Source of the DNA: Actinomycetota bacterium
GTDB taxonomy: Bacteria; Actinomycetota; Actinomycetes; Mycobacteriales; JACQDL01
Direction of reading: 5' to 3'
Assembly: GCA_016201065.1 (NCBI GenBank)
Contig: JACQDL010000031.1
Coordinates: forward strand, 142,580 to 206,579
DNA: 64,000 bases
Part shown: positions 31,757 through 42,506 of the stretch, in pieces
Layout of the letters: each line of letters opens with the position of its first letter
Numbering within the stretch: position 1 is the stretch's first letter
Notes under the pieces: generated by a model
Databases searched by the model: none
What the model was told of the DNA's origin: nothing
Seen by the model: the letters and a program-made list of their open reading frames with translations, nothing else
Program-made: the position numbers and the translations under genes

Positions 31757-32347
31757 ATGCACGAACCCCTCCACCGCATCGACCACGGCACCCGCACCAT
31801 CGACGGTGTGCCGGTGCGCGTCACCGAGCTGGTCTGGCCCGACGGGGGCCGCAGCGTCGAGGTCCACCGCACCGACACCGCAGTAGACCTCACCGCCGAC
31901 GGGTGTTTCGACACCCCGCCCACCGACACCCAGATCCGTGCCCTGCTGCACGACACACCCCACACGGGCACCAACGGTGGTGGTGACGACGAACCACCGG
32001 CTGACAGCCCGTTCGGGGTGTACCGCTGCGAGGCCGAGGTCATCGTCGTGGTCCCGCCCCTGCTCGAGGGTGACCCGGTGCTGGACATCCACCTGGCCGC
32101 CGCCGGGGGCGGCACCCCGGGGCGGGCCTACGCGGACACCACCTGGCTGTATGAGGTGCACCTGGACGGGACACCGGTGTGCTCCGGCGCGGACCTGCGC
32201 AGCGGCGGCATACCCCACACCCACACCGACATGGCGGCGGTGCTCGCCGTGTTCCTCGCCACCGACCCCCACACCCCGCCCCGGCTGCGCCCCCACACCG
32301 ACCGGCTCACCGTGTGGGCCGAAAACACCCTCCACCCCGGGGACTGA
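31757..32347 (+). CDS. Hypothetical protein
   Basis: ATG with upstream SD, coding frame conserved in composition. Confidence 0.6.
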   Translation: MHEPLHRIDHGTRTIDGVPVRVTELVWPDGGRSVEVHRTDTAVDLTADGCFDTPPTDTQIRALLHDTPHTGTNGGGDDEPPADSPFGVYRCEAEVIVVVPPLLEGDPVLDIHLAAAGGGTPGRAYADTTWLYEVHLDGTPVCSGADLRSGGIPHTHTDMAAVLAVFLATDPHTPPRLRPHTDRLTVWAENTLHPGD

Positions 32348-32525
32348 CCACTGCCTTCCCGGCCACCACCCCGTTCTCGGGTGCCACCGCACGGTGTGGC
32401 ACCCCAGCAACACCCCCACCTCGTTGATGGCCGTCGCCCGGCCGCACCCCGCGCACCCGCGCACCCCGGGCCCGGCCAACCGGTCGCGTCCGGGCACCGC
32501 CACACCACCTGTGAAGGAGCCCACG

Positions 32526-33014
32526 ATGACGTCGACCACCCCCACCCACCCGTCCACCCCACCGTTGCCGGCCACCCCGGTGTTGCCGACCACCCCGGCG
32601 CCGGTGTCCCCACCCACCGGGGGCCTGCGGGTCGGGCAGCCGGTGCACGTGAACACCCACGCCACCTGGCTTCCCGGGGTGGTGACCTTCCTGGCCGGAA
32701 CCCGCATCGGGGTACGCACCCAACCACCGGCCGGCCACATGCCCTTCAGTGGGGTTGTCGCGCCGTGGGTGGTGCGTCCCGCCCGCGGGGCGTCGCTGCG
32801 TCCGGTCGCACACCTACGCGGTGGGGACGTGGTCCTCGCCCACGACGGCACCACCCACACCATCGCCACCCTGCGGCCGGCCACGTTCGGTGGGCGGTGG
32901 CTGCTCACATACACCAGCGGGCACCGCGTCAGCCTGCCCGCCACCGCGGTCCTGCGCCTGACCCAGGCCACCACACCCCGGCCAGCCGCCCACCGTCGGC
33001 GTGCCGGCGGCTGA
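32526..33014 (+). CDS. Hypothetical protein
   Basis: SD AAGGAGCCCACG-ATG; Pro/Thr-rich N-term. Confidence 0.55.
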   Translation: MTSTTPTHPSTPPLPATPVLPTTPAPVSPPTGGLRVGQPVHVNTHATWLPGVVTFLAGTRIGVRTQPPAGHMPFSGVVAPWVVRPARGASLRPVAHLRGGDVVLAHDGTTHTIATLRPATFGGRWLLTYTSGHRVSLPATAVLRLTQATTPRPAAHRRRAGG

Positions 33015-33113
33015 ACCGCGCCACCCCTTCCGCTGCGGATCCCTTTCCGGCCCCACCCCCCAGCAGTGGCGGGACGCGGGCTGGTTTCCCGCACCACCAC
33101 CAAGGAGCCCACC

Positions 33114-34340
33114 ATGACCACCGCACAACCACAGGTCGACGTCAACGAGGCGTTCGCCGCCGAACGCGCCACCCAACTCCAGCGGCTGGCAGACCAGCGG
33201 GCCGACATCGACCGCCGGATCACCGAGGGGACCCTCACCCCACTGGGTGGCGGCCGGTACCGGGTCACCGACCCCACCAGCTTCGACGACGGGGAAATCT
33301 GGAGGCTCACCGAGAACGGGCTGCGGCCCCAACACGAACTGGACACCACCACCGGGCAGGCCGCCCTCTACACCCGGGTGCCGGCCTGGCACGGATTGGG
33401 CAGCGTCATCCCCGAGGGAACCACCGACATCGAGGAGGTCCTGCGCCTGGGGGGCATCAACTTCGAGGTCGCTACCCGCCCCGTCCTGTACCACCCCGAC
33501 CCCGCCGACGCGGCCCTGTCACCCCGCATCCTGCCCGGGCAGTACGTCACCGTCCGGGAGGACACCGGCACCGGCCTGGGTGTCGTCGGCCACCGGTACA
33601 CGGTGTTCCAGAACCGGGAGACGTTCTGGTTCCTGCAGGACCTCACCGACCGCTACGACGTGACCTGGGAGTCGGCCGGGGCGCTGCGGGAGGGCCGGCG
33701 GGTGTTCGTGTGCCTGCGGCTACCCGAAACGATCACGATCGACGCCGGCGGGATCAACGACGAGATCACCCCGTTCCTCGCCGCGATCAACAGCCACGAC
33801 GGGTCCAGCCTGTTCCAGGTCGCCCTCACCCCGTGGCGGATCGTGTGCGGCAACACCGAACGGTTCGCACTCGAACAGGCCCACTCCCGGTGGGGGGTGC
33901 GCCACACCCGCCACGCCCGCGACCGCCTGAATGAGGCCCGCCGCACCCTCGGCCTGTCGATGGACTACTACCGGGTCTTCGCCGCCGAGGAGGAAGCCCT
34001 GGCCCGCACCGAGGTGGCCCTCACCGATTGGCGGCGGGTCCTTGACGAGTTGTGGCCGCCCCCCGGTGAGGACGCCCCGACACGCACCGAGGCCAACCAC
34101 GTGCAGCGCCGCACCACCCTGGACCGGTTGTGGGAAACCAACACCGACCGGTTGGGGCGCACCGCCTACGCCGCCGAGCGGGCCATCACCGAATACACCG
34201 ACTGGTACACCTCCGTGCGCCCCACCCGGGTTTCGCGTGGTGACAACCTCGCCGTCCGCGCGACCGCCGTCATGGAAGGCACCCACGACCGGGTGAAAAC
34301 CAGGGCCCACAGGCGGCTGCTGACCCTCACCCACCGGTAG
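33114..34340 (+). CDS. DUF932 (phage/plasmid-like) protein
   Basis: RVPAWHGLGSVIPEGTTDIEEVLRLGGINFEV...GHRYTVFQNRETFWFLQDL...NTERFALEQA. Confidence 0.85.
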   Translation: MTTAQPQVDVNEAFAAERATQLQRLADQRADIDRRITEGTLTPLGGGRYRVTDPTSFDDGEIWRLTENGLRPQHELDTTTGQAALYTRVPAWHGLGSVIPEGTTDIEEVLRLGGINFEVATRPVLYHPDPADAALSPRILPGQYVTVREDTGTGLGVVGHRYTVFQNRETFWFLQDLTDRYDVTWESAGALREGRRVFVCLRLPETITIDAGGINDEITPFLAAINSHDGSSLFQVALTPWRIVCGNTERFALEQAHSRWGVRHTRHARDRLNEARRTLGLSMDYYRVFAAEEEALARTEVALTDWRRVLDELWPPPGEDAPTRTEANHVQRRTTLDRLWETNTDRLGRTAYAAERAITEYTDWYTSVRPTRVSRGDNLAVRATAVMEGTHDRVKTRAHRRLLTLTHR

Positions 34341-34488
34341 CCACCCCACCCACCAACCCACCGAGGTGGTGGTGATGGCGGCGGACCCCATTTGCCGGTG
34401 CCCACCACCACCGCACCCCAAAGCCAGGCGTGGCACCCGCCCCGCCGGGGTCGCCGTGCTGCGCCCAAAACCCTCCGGGAGGACACCC

Positions 34489-35574
34489 GTGAGTTCACCA
34501 ACCGACCGCCCACTGCGGATCACCACCCCACACGACCTGCTGGCCTACGTGCCGTACCTGGTGGGCTTCCACCCCCACGACAGCCTCGTTGTGGTGGGCC
34601 TGTCCGAAGCCGGGCACCGCATCGAGGTGGTCTCCCGCACCGACCGGGCCGACCTGCGCGCCCACACCGATCCGGTGCGTCTGGAGGCCAACCTGGTGGC
34701 CAGGCTGCTGCGGGCGCTGCTGGGTGCCGGAGCGACCGAGGCCCTCGCCCTGGTTTACGACACACCCCAGGCCACCCCACCACCCGCGGGGCAACTCCCC
34801 GACCGGGGTCTGGTGGACACCTTCACCGCCACCGCCGGCCGTGAGGGTCTGCGGGTCCTGGACGCCCTCTACATCGCGGGTGGCCGTTGGTGGTCCTACC
34901 ACTGCCCACCCGCCGACGGCTGCCCACCCCAAGGCCGGGCGGTGCCCGAGCCGGCGTCCCCGGCCGCCACCGAGGCCACCTACGCCGGCATGGTCGCCCT
35001 ACCCGACCGGGCGGCCCTGGCGGGCACCCTGGACCCACTCGACCCGACTCACCTCACCACCGCCTGCACCCGGATACAGCACCACCTCACCGACCTGATG
35101 CGAGGCCCCGACCGGCAGAGATGGACCGGGGTGATGATCGGGCTGCTGCACCAAGCCCTGGAGCAGTTGACCGCCACCGACCAGGTTCCCTGGCTCACCG
35201 AGCAGACCGTCGCCCGGCTGGTGGTGGGGTTGCGGATCATCCCGGTGCGTGACGCCGCCTGGTTGTGGATCGAGTCCACCCCCGACCGTCGCGGGCCCGC
35301 ACTGGAGCTGTGGCGGCAACTCGCCCGACGGGCACCCGACACCTACCGGGTCCCGGCACTGTTCCTCACCGCCTGGACCGCGTGGCGGTGCGGCTCCGGC
35401 CCGTTGGCGAACATCGCCCTGCAGCGCGCCCTGACCCTGGAGCCCACCTACAGCGCGGCGGGCCTGCTCGATCAGGCGCTGCGGTACGGGATCAACCCAC
35501 GCACCTTCCCGCCACTGCCACCCGACCCCGGTGCATCACCCATCCCGGGCACCGCACCCACCGGCCCCGTGTAG
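34489..35574 (+). CDS. DUF4192 domain protein
   Basis: DLLAYVPYLVGFHPHDSLVVVGL, C-term ALFLTAWTAWRCGSGPLANIALQRALTLEPTYSAAGLLDQAL. Confidence 0.85.
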   Translation: MSSPTDRPLRITTPHDLLAYVPYLVGFHPHDSLVVVGLSEAGHRIEVVSRTDRADLRAHTDPVRLEANLVARLLRALLGAGATEALALVYDTPQATPPPAGQLPDRGLVDTFTATAGREGLRVLDALYIAGGRWWSYHCPPADGCPPQGRAVPEPASPAATEATYAGMVALPDRAALAGTLDPLDPTHLTTACTRIQHHLTDLMRGPDRQRWTGVMIGLLHQALEQLTATDQVPWLTEQTVARLVVGLRIIPVRDAAWLWIESTPDRRGPALELWRQLARRAPDTYRVPALFLTAWTAWRCGSGPLANIALQRALTLEPTYSAAGLLDQALRYGINPRTFPPLPPDPGASPIPGTAPTGPV

Positions 35575-35699
35575 GCGCCCACCGGTGACCCGGGCGCCCC
35601 GCCCGTGCCGGCACCCACACCCCCGGCGGTGTTCCGACCCCACCGCTGGTGGCCGGTCGGGATACCCGACATGTCTTCGACACCCACCGTGAGGTGATC

Positions 35700-36707
35700 A
35701 TGACGGTTTCGACTCTCACCGAGGCCCTGCAGCGCCTGCGGCACCTCGGTAACGTCCGCACCACCACCCTGCACGGGGTCCGGTTGACCGGGTTCGTCCG
35801 TGACCTGCCGGACCTGTCTACCACCCCCGGTCCGCTGCGCGAGCACCTCCAGGCCGAGTTCCACACCACCGACCACCCCGGGGACCGCGACGCCGACAGC
35901 GTGGAGTACCTGGTGTGCTCCGGTGGGCTGCCGGTGCTGTGGTTGACCGCCGACGCCCGCACCCACACCCCCAGCTACCCACTGACCGCCACCCAGACCC
36001 GCCACCAACACGCGGCCAGGACCGCACTGGGTGACCTGTACCGGCACATCCTCAACGAACTCGCCGACCGGCGGGGCTTGCGTGAACACCAGCCCAGCGA
36101 CACCACCGGCCACCACCAGGAACACACCGACGGCCCGATCCTGCGGGTCGCCCCCCGCGAAGACCCCACCAGCACCTGGTGGGTGCGATTGAGCGGTGAC
36201 CCGCAGCAGGACAGGCAGCGGGTCCTGTCGCACTGCGGTGCCACCGGCAGCGAGAACGTACTGGTCCTGGCCGCGTTCGGCTACGGCGACTACGGCCGGC
36301 AGGCGCACCGCCCCCACCTGGACGTGTTGTGCGCGATGCACCACCTCACCCGCACCCACCCGGTGCCGTTGGTGGCCATCGGCGACTACCTCACCACCGC
36401 CCACCCCAGCAGCAGCACCCCAACGCCCAGCACCGGGGACCTGCTGGCCACCCTCACCCGCATCCCGGACACCTTCCGGGGGGTGTTCGGCTCCCAGACC
36501 GCCTACACCGAGGCACACCTGGAACGGATCGGGTGGACCCGGGCCCTGCACCAGGCCGGGATCCCCACCACCGCCCTGGACCTACCGGCCCTCACCCGGC
36601 AGCTGTTCACCGGCCTGCTGGTCACCGACGCCGGCACCCGCGGCCACATCGCGGTCTTCAACCACCCCCACCGCAGCAGCACACCCCTGGAGGAGACCCC
36701 ACGATGA
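35700..36707 (+). CDS. Hypothetical protein
   Basis: ATG start, ATGA-type overlap with next gene. Confidence 0.6.
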   Translation: MTVSTLTEALQRLRHLGNVRTTTLHGVRLTGFVRDLPDLSTTPGPLREHLQAEFHTTDHPGDRDADSVEYLVCSGGLPVLWLTADARTHTPSYPLTATQTRHQHAARTALGDLYRHILNELADRRGLREHQPSDTTGHHQEHTDGPILRVAPREDPTSTWWVRLSGDPQQDRQRVLSHCGATGSENVLVLAAFGYGDYGRQAHRPHLDVLCAMHHLTRTHPVPLVAIGDYLTTAHPSSSTPTPSTGDLLATLTRIPDTFRGVFGSQTAYTEAHLERIGWTRALHQAGIPTTALDLPALTRQLFTGLLVTDAGTRGHIAVFNHPHRSSTPLEETPR

Positions 36708-37516
36708 GCACCCCACACCGGCGGGTCCTCACCGCCACCCAACTGGACACCCTGTACGCGCGTATCCGCGACGCCCACTCCACCGCGCACCTGCTCACCG
36801 AGGTTTTCGACGCGATGCGCACGATGGTCCACGACACCCCCACCGACCCGCACCAACCACCACAGCGGGTGGTGCGGGTCGGTGACCACGCGATCCCCAG
36901 CAGCCAGTGGCGGGCGATCCTCGACGCCGCGACCAACCGCGCCCAACAGTGGGGCACCAGCGTCCACGTCAGCCTGGAGCTGGCCAACTACCTGCCCGCC
37001 AGCTACGACGACCCCACCGTGGCCACCCCGACCTGGCCCGCACCCGACCACCGGCCACCCATCCACCACCTCCACCTCACCCGGCAGGCGGTGGACATGA
37101 TCACCCGCGCGGAGGCGCACCTGCGGCAGCTCACCGCCGTACTGGGTGCCGCCAGCCCCGACCTGCGGCGGCAGGAGAGCAGTTGGCGGTTGTTCCTCAC
37201 CCGGCTGGTGACCACCAACTTCGGCGAATTCACCACGGTGGACACCGACGGCGACCTGTCGTTCGCCGTGACCACCAGCAGCGGTGTCGGCTACGGAGCC
37301 CGGTGGCGGCAACTCCCCCGATACTGCACCACCCCCGGCTGCGCCACGCTGCTACCCAACCCAGCCACACCCCCGCACACCGTCGACCCGCTGACCCCAC
37401 CCGCACCCCCGGCGCCCCACGCCGGCGGTGGTGGGACGGGTGCCACGGGACACACCCACACCCCCTCCGCGCCCGCGCGGGGGCCGCAACCCGGCGAATG
37501 GGTCCTGCGCTCCTGA
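36704..37516 (+). CDS. Hypothetical protein
   Basis: Overlaps upstream stop; coding composition. Confidence 0.6.
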   Translation: MSTPHRRVLTATQLDTLYARIRDAHSTAHLLTEVFDAMRTMVHDTPTDPHQPPQRVVRVGDHAIPSSQWRAILDAATNRAQQWGTSVHVSLELANYLPASYDDPTVATPTWPAPDHRPPIHHLHLTRQAVDMITRAEAHLRQLTAVLGAASPDLRRQESSWRLFLTRLVTTNFGEFTTVDTDGDLSFAVTTSSGVGYGARWRQLPRYCTTPGCATLLPNPATPPHTVDPLTPPAPPAPHAGGGGTGATGHTHTPSAPARGPQPGEWVLRS

Positions 37517-37727
37517 GGCACCCCGCGCCCCGCCGCTGACCCCACCCCGCGTGGCGCACCCCCACCGCACCGCACTGCGGTCGCGGCGACCCCCTATCCC
37601 ACCCCACCGCCCGGCCCCGGGGGAACCACACCACGCCTGTCACCCCCAGGGGCGGGACAGCCGTGCCGGTTTCCCCGGGGTGCACACACCCCCCAGTCGG
37701 ACAAAGCCCGTTGGAAGGCAGGCGACC

Positions 37728-38504
37728 ATGACCAGCACCACAACCAGCACGGCGAGCGCCAGCACGGTCACCAACCCGGTGGGGCCAACCCCACCGGCGG
37801 CCGGACGGAGATGTGCGCCCGCACCGGCACCGGTTCCAGCCACCGACACGCACCTCCGCACCCCGACCAGCGTGGGCACCGCTGGGATGCGGGCCGCCCT
37901 CGAACGGGCCTCCTACCAGCTACAGCTGCTGCTGTGCCGCACCGCCCTGACCCCCACCCCGACCGACGTTGACGGAAACCACCCACACGACACCACACCA
38001 ACCACACCACCCCGCCCACGCCGGTACCCGGCCACCGAGGCGGCGTTGATGGCCGTCGGGGACCTGGCGCTGCGGACCGCGGTCACCCGCCACGAGCGGG
38101 GCCGCCGGCAGGGTGATGAGGACACCGCGTGGCTGCTGCTGTTGTTGACCTACCTGCCGGTCCGTGACCACGCGTGGCTGCGGGCCACCACCCCCACCCC
38201 CGGGCATCTGCGGCTGTGGGGGGACCTGACCGGGCGGGCACCGGCCACCCTGCTGCCGGCACCCGCGAGCCTGCTGGCCTGCACCGCCTGGCGTGATGGG
38301 CAGGCCGCCCGCGCCACCACGGCCGTTACTGCCGCGCTACAGGCCAACCCCACCTACCGGATGGCCAACCTGATCGAGGATGCGCTGCGCGCCGAGGCAC
38401 CACCAGCACTGCTGGAGGACGTACTCACCACCGGCGGGTGCACCCCCACCCGACCCGCACACGCCTCCACCCGCCCCCGCCGCCGGCGGGTGACCCGCCG
38501 CTGA
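37728..38504 (+). CDS. DUF4192 C-terminal-like paralog
   Basis: LTYLPVRDHAWLRA...LLACTAWRDGQAARATTAVTAALQANPTYRMANLIEDAL parallels the 34489-35574 C-terminus. Confidence 0.6.
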   Translation: MTSTTTSTASASTVTNPVGPTPPAAGRRCAPAPAPVPATDTHLRTPTSVGTAGMRAALERASYQLQLLLCRTALTPTPTDVDGNHPHDTTPTTPPRPRRYPATEAALMAVGDLALRTAVTRHERGRRQGDEDTAWLLLLLTYLPVRDHAWLRATTPTPGHLRLWGDLTGRAPATLLPAPASLLACTAWRDGQAARATTAVTAALQANPTYRMANLIEDALRAEAPPALLEDVLTTGGCTPTRPAHASTRPRRRRVTRR

Positions 38505-38679
38505 GGCCGCTGGACCACCCGAGGGGCACCCCCACGCGCCACCGCACCGCCACGCCGCCAGTCGCGGCGTGGCGGTGACCTGCCACGGCCACACCCGGCC
38601 ACCCCACGTGTCCTGCGCGGGCACGGCCACCGGGCCGGACCCGCGCAGGACACGCACCCACCTCACGGAAGGTGCGCCG

Positions 38680-39864
38680 ATGCACGACCCGTACCCACCA
38701 ACCACCACCCCCAGCAACGCGACCCCGCCACCCCCCACCGGTCACCCCGACTGTGCCGGGGACATCCGCACCGACGATGACGTCGCCGGCTGCGCGGTGT
38801 GCCTGGCCGCCACCCACACCCCCTGCCCGGGCTGCGACACCTGGCACCCCCACGGCTGCGGGTGCGTCGGGTGTGTGCGCTGCGACCGCTGCCACGTGGT
38901 CCTACCGCAGGAGGACACCACCCGCACCGTGCGCGGTTCGCTGATCTGCGGCGACTGCCTGGCAACCGGCTACTGGCAGTGCGATGCCTGCGACGGCTGG
39001 AACCGCAACGACATGTCCTGCGGCAACGACTGCGACGACAACAACGGCGACGACGACCAGTGGTGTAGCTGCTGGTCGGGCTGCCACATCGACGACCTCG
39101 TCGAGGACTACACCTACAAACCCCCACCACTGTTCCACGGCGACGGCCCACTGTTCCTCGGAATGGAACTGGAGGTCGAAACCGACAGCGGACAGCGGCG
39201 GGAATGCGCCGAACTCGCCACCGACTGCCTGGGGGACCTCGGCTACCTCAAACGCGACGAATCGCTCCAGCACGGTTTCGAGGTCGTCACCCACCCCATG
39301 TCCTACCCGTGGGCGCTCACCGGGTTCCCCTGGCAGATGCTCACCGACCTGCACAAGGTCGGCTGCCGCACCAGCACCCGCACCGGGTTGCATGTCCACG
39401 TCTCCCGCAGCGGGTTCGGCACACCACAACCCACCGTGGAGCACACCCGCGCCGACCGGTGCCTGCACATCTACCGGTGGATGAAGTTCATCCACCGCAA
39501 CGCGGCGGCGGTGACCACCCTGGCCGGGCGCAGCAGCCCAGAGTGGGCGGCGTTCACCTCCGAGGAACGGCGCGCGGTCAAGCACTACGCCAAGGGCCGC
39601 CTCGGCTGGAACCGGCACCAGGCGATCAACACCGGCAACAACGACACCCTCGAGTTGCGGGTCTTCGCCAGCTCCCTGGACCCCGACGTGGTGCGGGCCG
39701 CACTCGCGTTCACCGCCGCCTCCGTGGACTACACCCGCACGCTGTCCACCCAGCAGGTCCTCCACGGCGCCTGGCGGTGGGCGGCGTTCATCGCATGGCT
39801 CGCCCAGCACCCCGCCTACACGCCACTGACCAGGCGGTTGGAGGACCTGTCATGTGCCTGCTGA
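38680..39864 (+). CDS. Putative amidoligase with N-terminal Cys-rich zinc-binding region
   Basis: FLGMELEVETDSGQRRECAELA...GFEVVTHPMS...RTGLHVHVSRSGFG...NTGNNDTLELRVFASSLDP; ~20 Cys in N-term CxxC motifs. Confidence 0.75.
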   Translation: MHDPYPPTTTPSNATPPPPTGHPDCAGDIRTDDDVAGCAVCLAATHTPCPGCDTWHPHGCGCVGCVRCDRCHVVLPQEDTTRTVRGSLICGDCLATGYWQCDACDGWNRNDMSCGNDCDDNNGDDDQWCSCWSGCHIDDLVEDYTYKPPPLFHGDGPLFLGMELEVETDSGQRRECAELATDCLGDLGYLKRDESLQHGFEVVTHPMSYPWALTGFPWQMLTDLHKVGCRTSTRTGLHVHVSRSGFGTPQPTVEHTRADRCLHIYRWMKFIHRNAAAVTTLAGRSSPEWAAFTSEERRAVKHYAKGRLGWNRHQAINTGNNDTLELRVFASSLDPDVVRAALAFTAASVDYTRTLSTQQVLHGAWRWAAFIAWLAQHPAYTPLTRRLEDLSCAC

Positions 39865-40658
39865 CGTTCCTGCCCGCCGGCACCACACCCGACGAGGAAG
39901 CACTGCGCACCGGCGCGGACCTCAACCCCGACGGCCACGGCTACGCGCTCATCACCCCCGACGGACGGCTGCTCACCGGGCGGGGTATGGACGCCCCCGC
40001 GCTGATCGAGGAGTTCACCACGCTGCGCCACCAGCACCCGGGCGGGCCGGCGTTGTTCCACTCCCGTTTCGCCACCCACGGCCACCTCGACCTGGACAAC
40101 TGCCACCCCTTCCCCGTCGGGGGTGACCCGCGCACCGTCGTGGCGCACAACGGCATCCTGCCCACATGGGTGCACCCCAAAGGCGGTGACCGGCGCTGCG
40201 ACACCCGCATCGCCGCCGAGGAGTACCTACCCACCCTCGCCGCGCTGCGATCCCCCCGCGCCCTGCGGCGGCTGGAACGGTGGATGGGGGCCGACAACAA
40301 GATGGTGATCCTCACCATCAACCCCCACCACCCCCGCCCGGCGTACCTGCTCAACGAATCCTCCGGGATCTGGCAGGACGGGATCTGGTACTCCAACGAC
40401 ACCTACCGGCCGTTGCCCGACCACGACCGGTACCGCCGGTGGTGGCAGCGGTCCGGATCTTCGCCCGGCGTCCGCTGGTGGGAGGAACTCACCCCGGTGT
40501 GCGGGTACTGCGTCGCGGTCCTGGACAACCACGACACCCACTGCCCCTGGTGTGGGCGGTGCCCCGACTGCACCGACCTACCCGACATGTGTCTGTGCCA
40601 CACACCCACCGAGGCGACCCCACCCCGCAGGGTCACCCACCGCGGCAGCACCAGCTAG
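39852..40658 (+). CDS. Class II glutamine amidotransferase-like (Ntn) protein with C-terminal zinc-finger-like Cys cluster
   Basis: MCLLTF (Cys2 nucleophile), NPDGHGYALI, LFHSRFATHGHLDLDNCHPFPV, VVAHNGIL; overlaps amidoligase gene by 13 nt. Confidence 0.75.
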   Translation: MCLLTFLPAGTTPDEEALRTGADLNPDGHGYALITPDGRLLTGRGMDAPALIEEFTTLRHQHPGGPALFHSRFATHGHLDLDNCHPFPVGGDPRTVVAHNGILPTWVHPKGGDRRCDTRIAAEEYLPTLAALRSPRALRRLERWMGADNKMVILTINPHHPRPAYLLNESSGIWQDGIWYSNDTYRPLPDHDRYRRWWQRSGSSPGVRWWEELTPVCGYCVAVLDNHDTHCPWCGRCPDCTDLPDMCLCHTPTEATPPRRVTHRGSTS

Positions 40659-40785
40659 GCCACCCCACAGCACCGGACCCACCGCCCTGCCTGCCGCCCA
40701 CCACCCCCACCACGGGCGGTGGGCGGCAGCCCCCAACTGCTTCGCGCCCACCCCCGGGGCGACCACACCGATCGGAGAACAAGCC

Positions 40786-41730
40786 TTGAGCCACTACACC
40801 CTTCTGGTTTGCCTGCCCCCTGACTCACCGACCACCACCCTGATGACCCACCTGGAGGAGGTCCTGTCCCGCTGGGATGAGAACCGCCCCGTGGCCGCCT
40901 ACCAGGACTTCCTCGACGGTCCCGCGGCGGCGTACTGGGCCGTTCCACTGCTGCGCGACCACGGCCTCCTCACCGACACCGATCCAACCTGGGATGAGGT
41001 GGTGGCTGCCCACAACACCCACTTCGCCCAGGACACCGGTGACCCCGATTGGATCGGGTTGACCGACGACGGCCGGCCCTACCAGTGGTCGACCAGCAAC
41101 CCCGAGGCGACCTGGGACTGGTGGGTGATCGGTGGCCGGTGGCGTGGCCAGTTGTGGGCGGTCCCCGACGCACCCGCCGAGCAGTTGCTGCACGGTGACC
41201 CCACCGGTGATCCGATCCATCCTCCGGTCGGGGTTGATGGTCGGCGGCGCTGCGACGGGGGACCACGGCGGCTGCTGGACTTCCCCGCGATGCGCCGGGC
41301 CGCCCACCGGGCCGCCGAGGATCACTGGCTGGCCTGGCTGGAGGTGTGCCGCACCACCCCACCGGCGGAACCGTTCAGCCACTACACCCACACGCGGGCC
41401 ACCGGCGGCCCCGCACCGGTTCTGGCCTACGGGGATCAGCCCCGGGTTGTCGCCGCACAGCAGGCGGGCCTGGTGGGGTGGAATCAGTGCCCGATCGAGG
41501 AATTCGCCGGCACCCGCGAGGACTACCTCACCCGCGCCCAGGACGCCGCGGTCCCCGGCTACGCGCTCATCACCCTCGACCGGCGGTGGATCGCGTCCGG
41601 TCAGATGGGGTGGTTCGGTTTCGGCGACGACACACCCACCAGCCGCGCCACCTACACCCGCACCGCCAACACCTACCTTGACGCACTCCACCCCGACGCG
41701 CTCGTCGTCAGCCTCGACTGCCACATCTGA
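40786..41730 (+). CDS. Hypothetical phage/plasmid-type protein
   Basis: TTG start LSHYTLLVCLPPDSPTTTL...; WDWWVIGGRWRG motif. Confidence 0.65.
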   Translation: MSHYTLLVCLPPDSPTTTLMTHLEEVLSRWDENRPVAAYQDFLDGPAAAYWAVPLLRDHGLLTDTDPTWDEVVAAHNTHFAQDTGDPDWIGLTDDGRPYQWSTSNPEATWDWWVIGGRWRGQLWAVPDAPAEQLLHGDPTGDPIHPPVGVDGRRRCDGGPRRLLDFPAMRRAAHRAAEDHWLAWLEVCRTTPPAEPFSHYTHTRATGGPAPVLAYGDQPRVVAAQQAGLVGWNQCPIEEFAGTREDYLTRAQDAAVPGYALITLDRRWIASGQMGWFGFGDDTPTSRATYTRTANTYLDALHPDALVVSLDCHI

Positions 41731-41947
41731 GGCACTCCCACCCGGCCACCAGCAGCGCGGCCCCCACCCACTCACAACGGACCAGCGCGCAACACCACCC
41801 GCCACCAGGGACGGCCCCAACGGGTGAGGGCTGTGTTCGCCGGACAACGACCCGGAGGTGGCGGGTCAGGTACCCGCCACCTCCACGCGCAGGAAACGAA
41901 CCCAACCCGGCCGCACCCACCCCACCGCCTCGCGTCACGGAGGACCC

Positions 41948-42232
41948 ATGACCGTCATCCGCAAGCTGCTTGACCTGTCCACCACCCACCTCCCGGAGGA
42001 CCTCGGCACCCACGCACTGGGTGCCGCACCGGGTGTCGTGGCCCACCGCACCGACCACGGCTGGTTGATGTGGGTACCCGACGACCCGGACGAATCAGCC
42101 GTGGTGATGCGTGACATGCCGCCCGGGGTGGTGCTGGCCATCCAGCGCTACGCCCGTGCGCTGGGCTGCGACTACGTGCTCTTCGACGCCGACGGTCACC
42201 GGGCCGGTGACCTGCCTGTGTGGGATTGGTGA
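41948..42232 (+). CDS. DUF5983-like protein
   Basis: MTVIRKLLDLSTTHLPEDLGTHALGAAPGVVAHRTDHGWLMWVPDDPDE. Confidence 0.6.
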   Translation: MTVIRKLLDLSTTHLPEDLGTHALGAAPGVVAHRTDHGWLMWVPDDPDESAVVMRDMPPGVVLAIQRYARALGCDYVLFDADGHRAGDLPVWDW

Positions 42233-42506
42233 CACCCACACCGCTCGCTGGCCATCCGGGCACGCCACCCGATGATCACCTGTTGCGCGGCGCTCCCGAT
42301 GAGGACGAAGGCGGCACTGTAGATGAGGACGAGCACGGCGGGGTTGGTCGTCACGGTGCCGGCCAGATCCGCACGGTGCCGGTGTGAACCTCATCAACGT
42401 GACGGGGTTCCGGTGGGCAGACTCGTCCCCCGAACCAGGCCGTGTGGAGAGCAACGCCCCGGCCCCGGACCCCGGGCTCCCCCACGGTGCCGTGGGTCCT
42501 TCACAG

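Noticed and set aside
31712-33352. 546-aa minus-strand ORF over 31.7-33.4 kb
   Set aside because: Overlaps three well-supported + strand genes with RBSs; low-complexity composition
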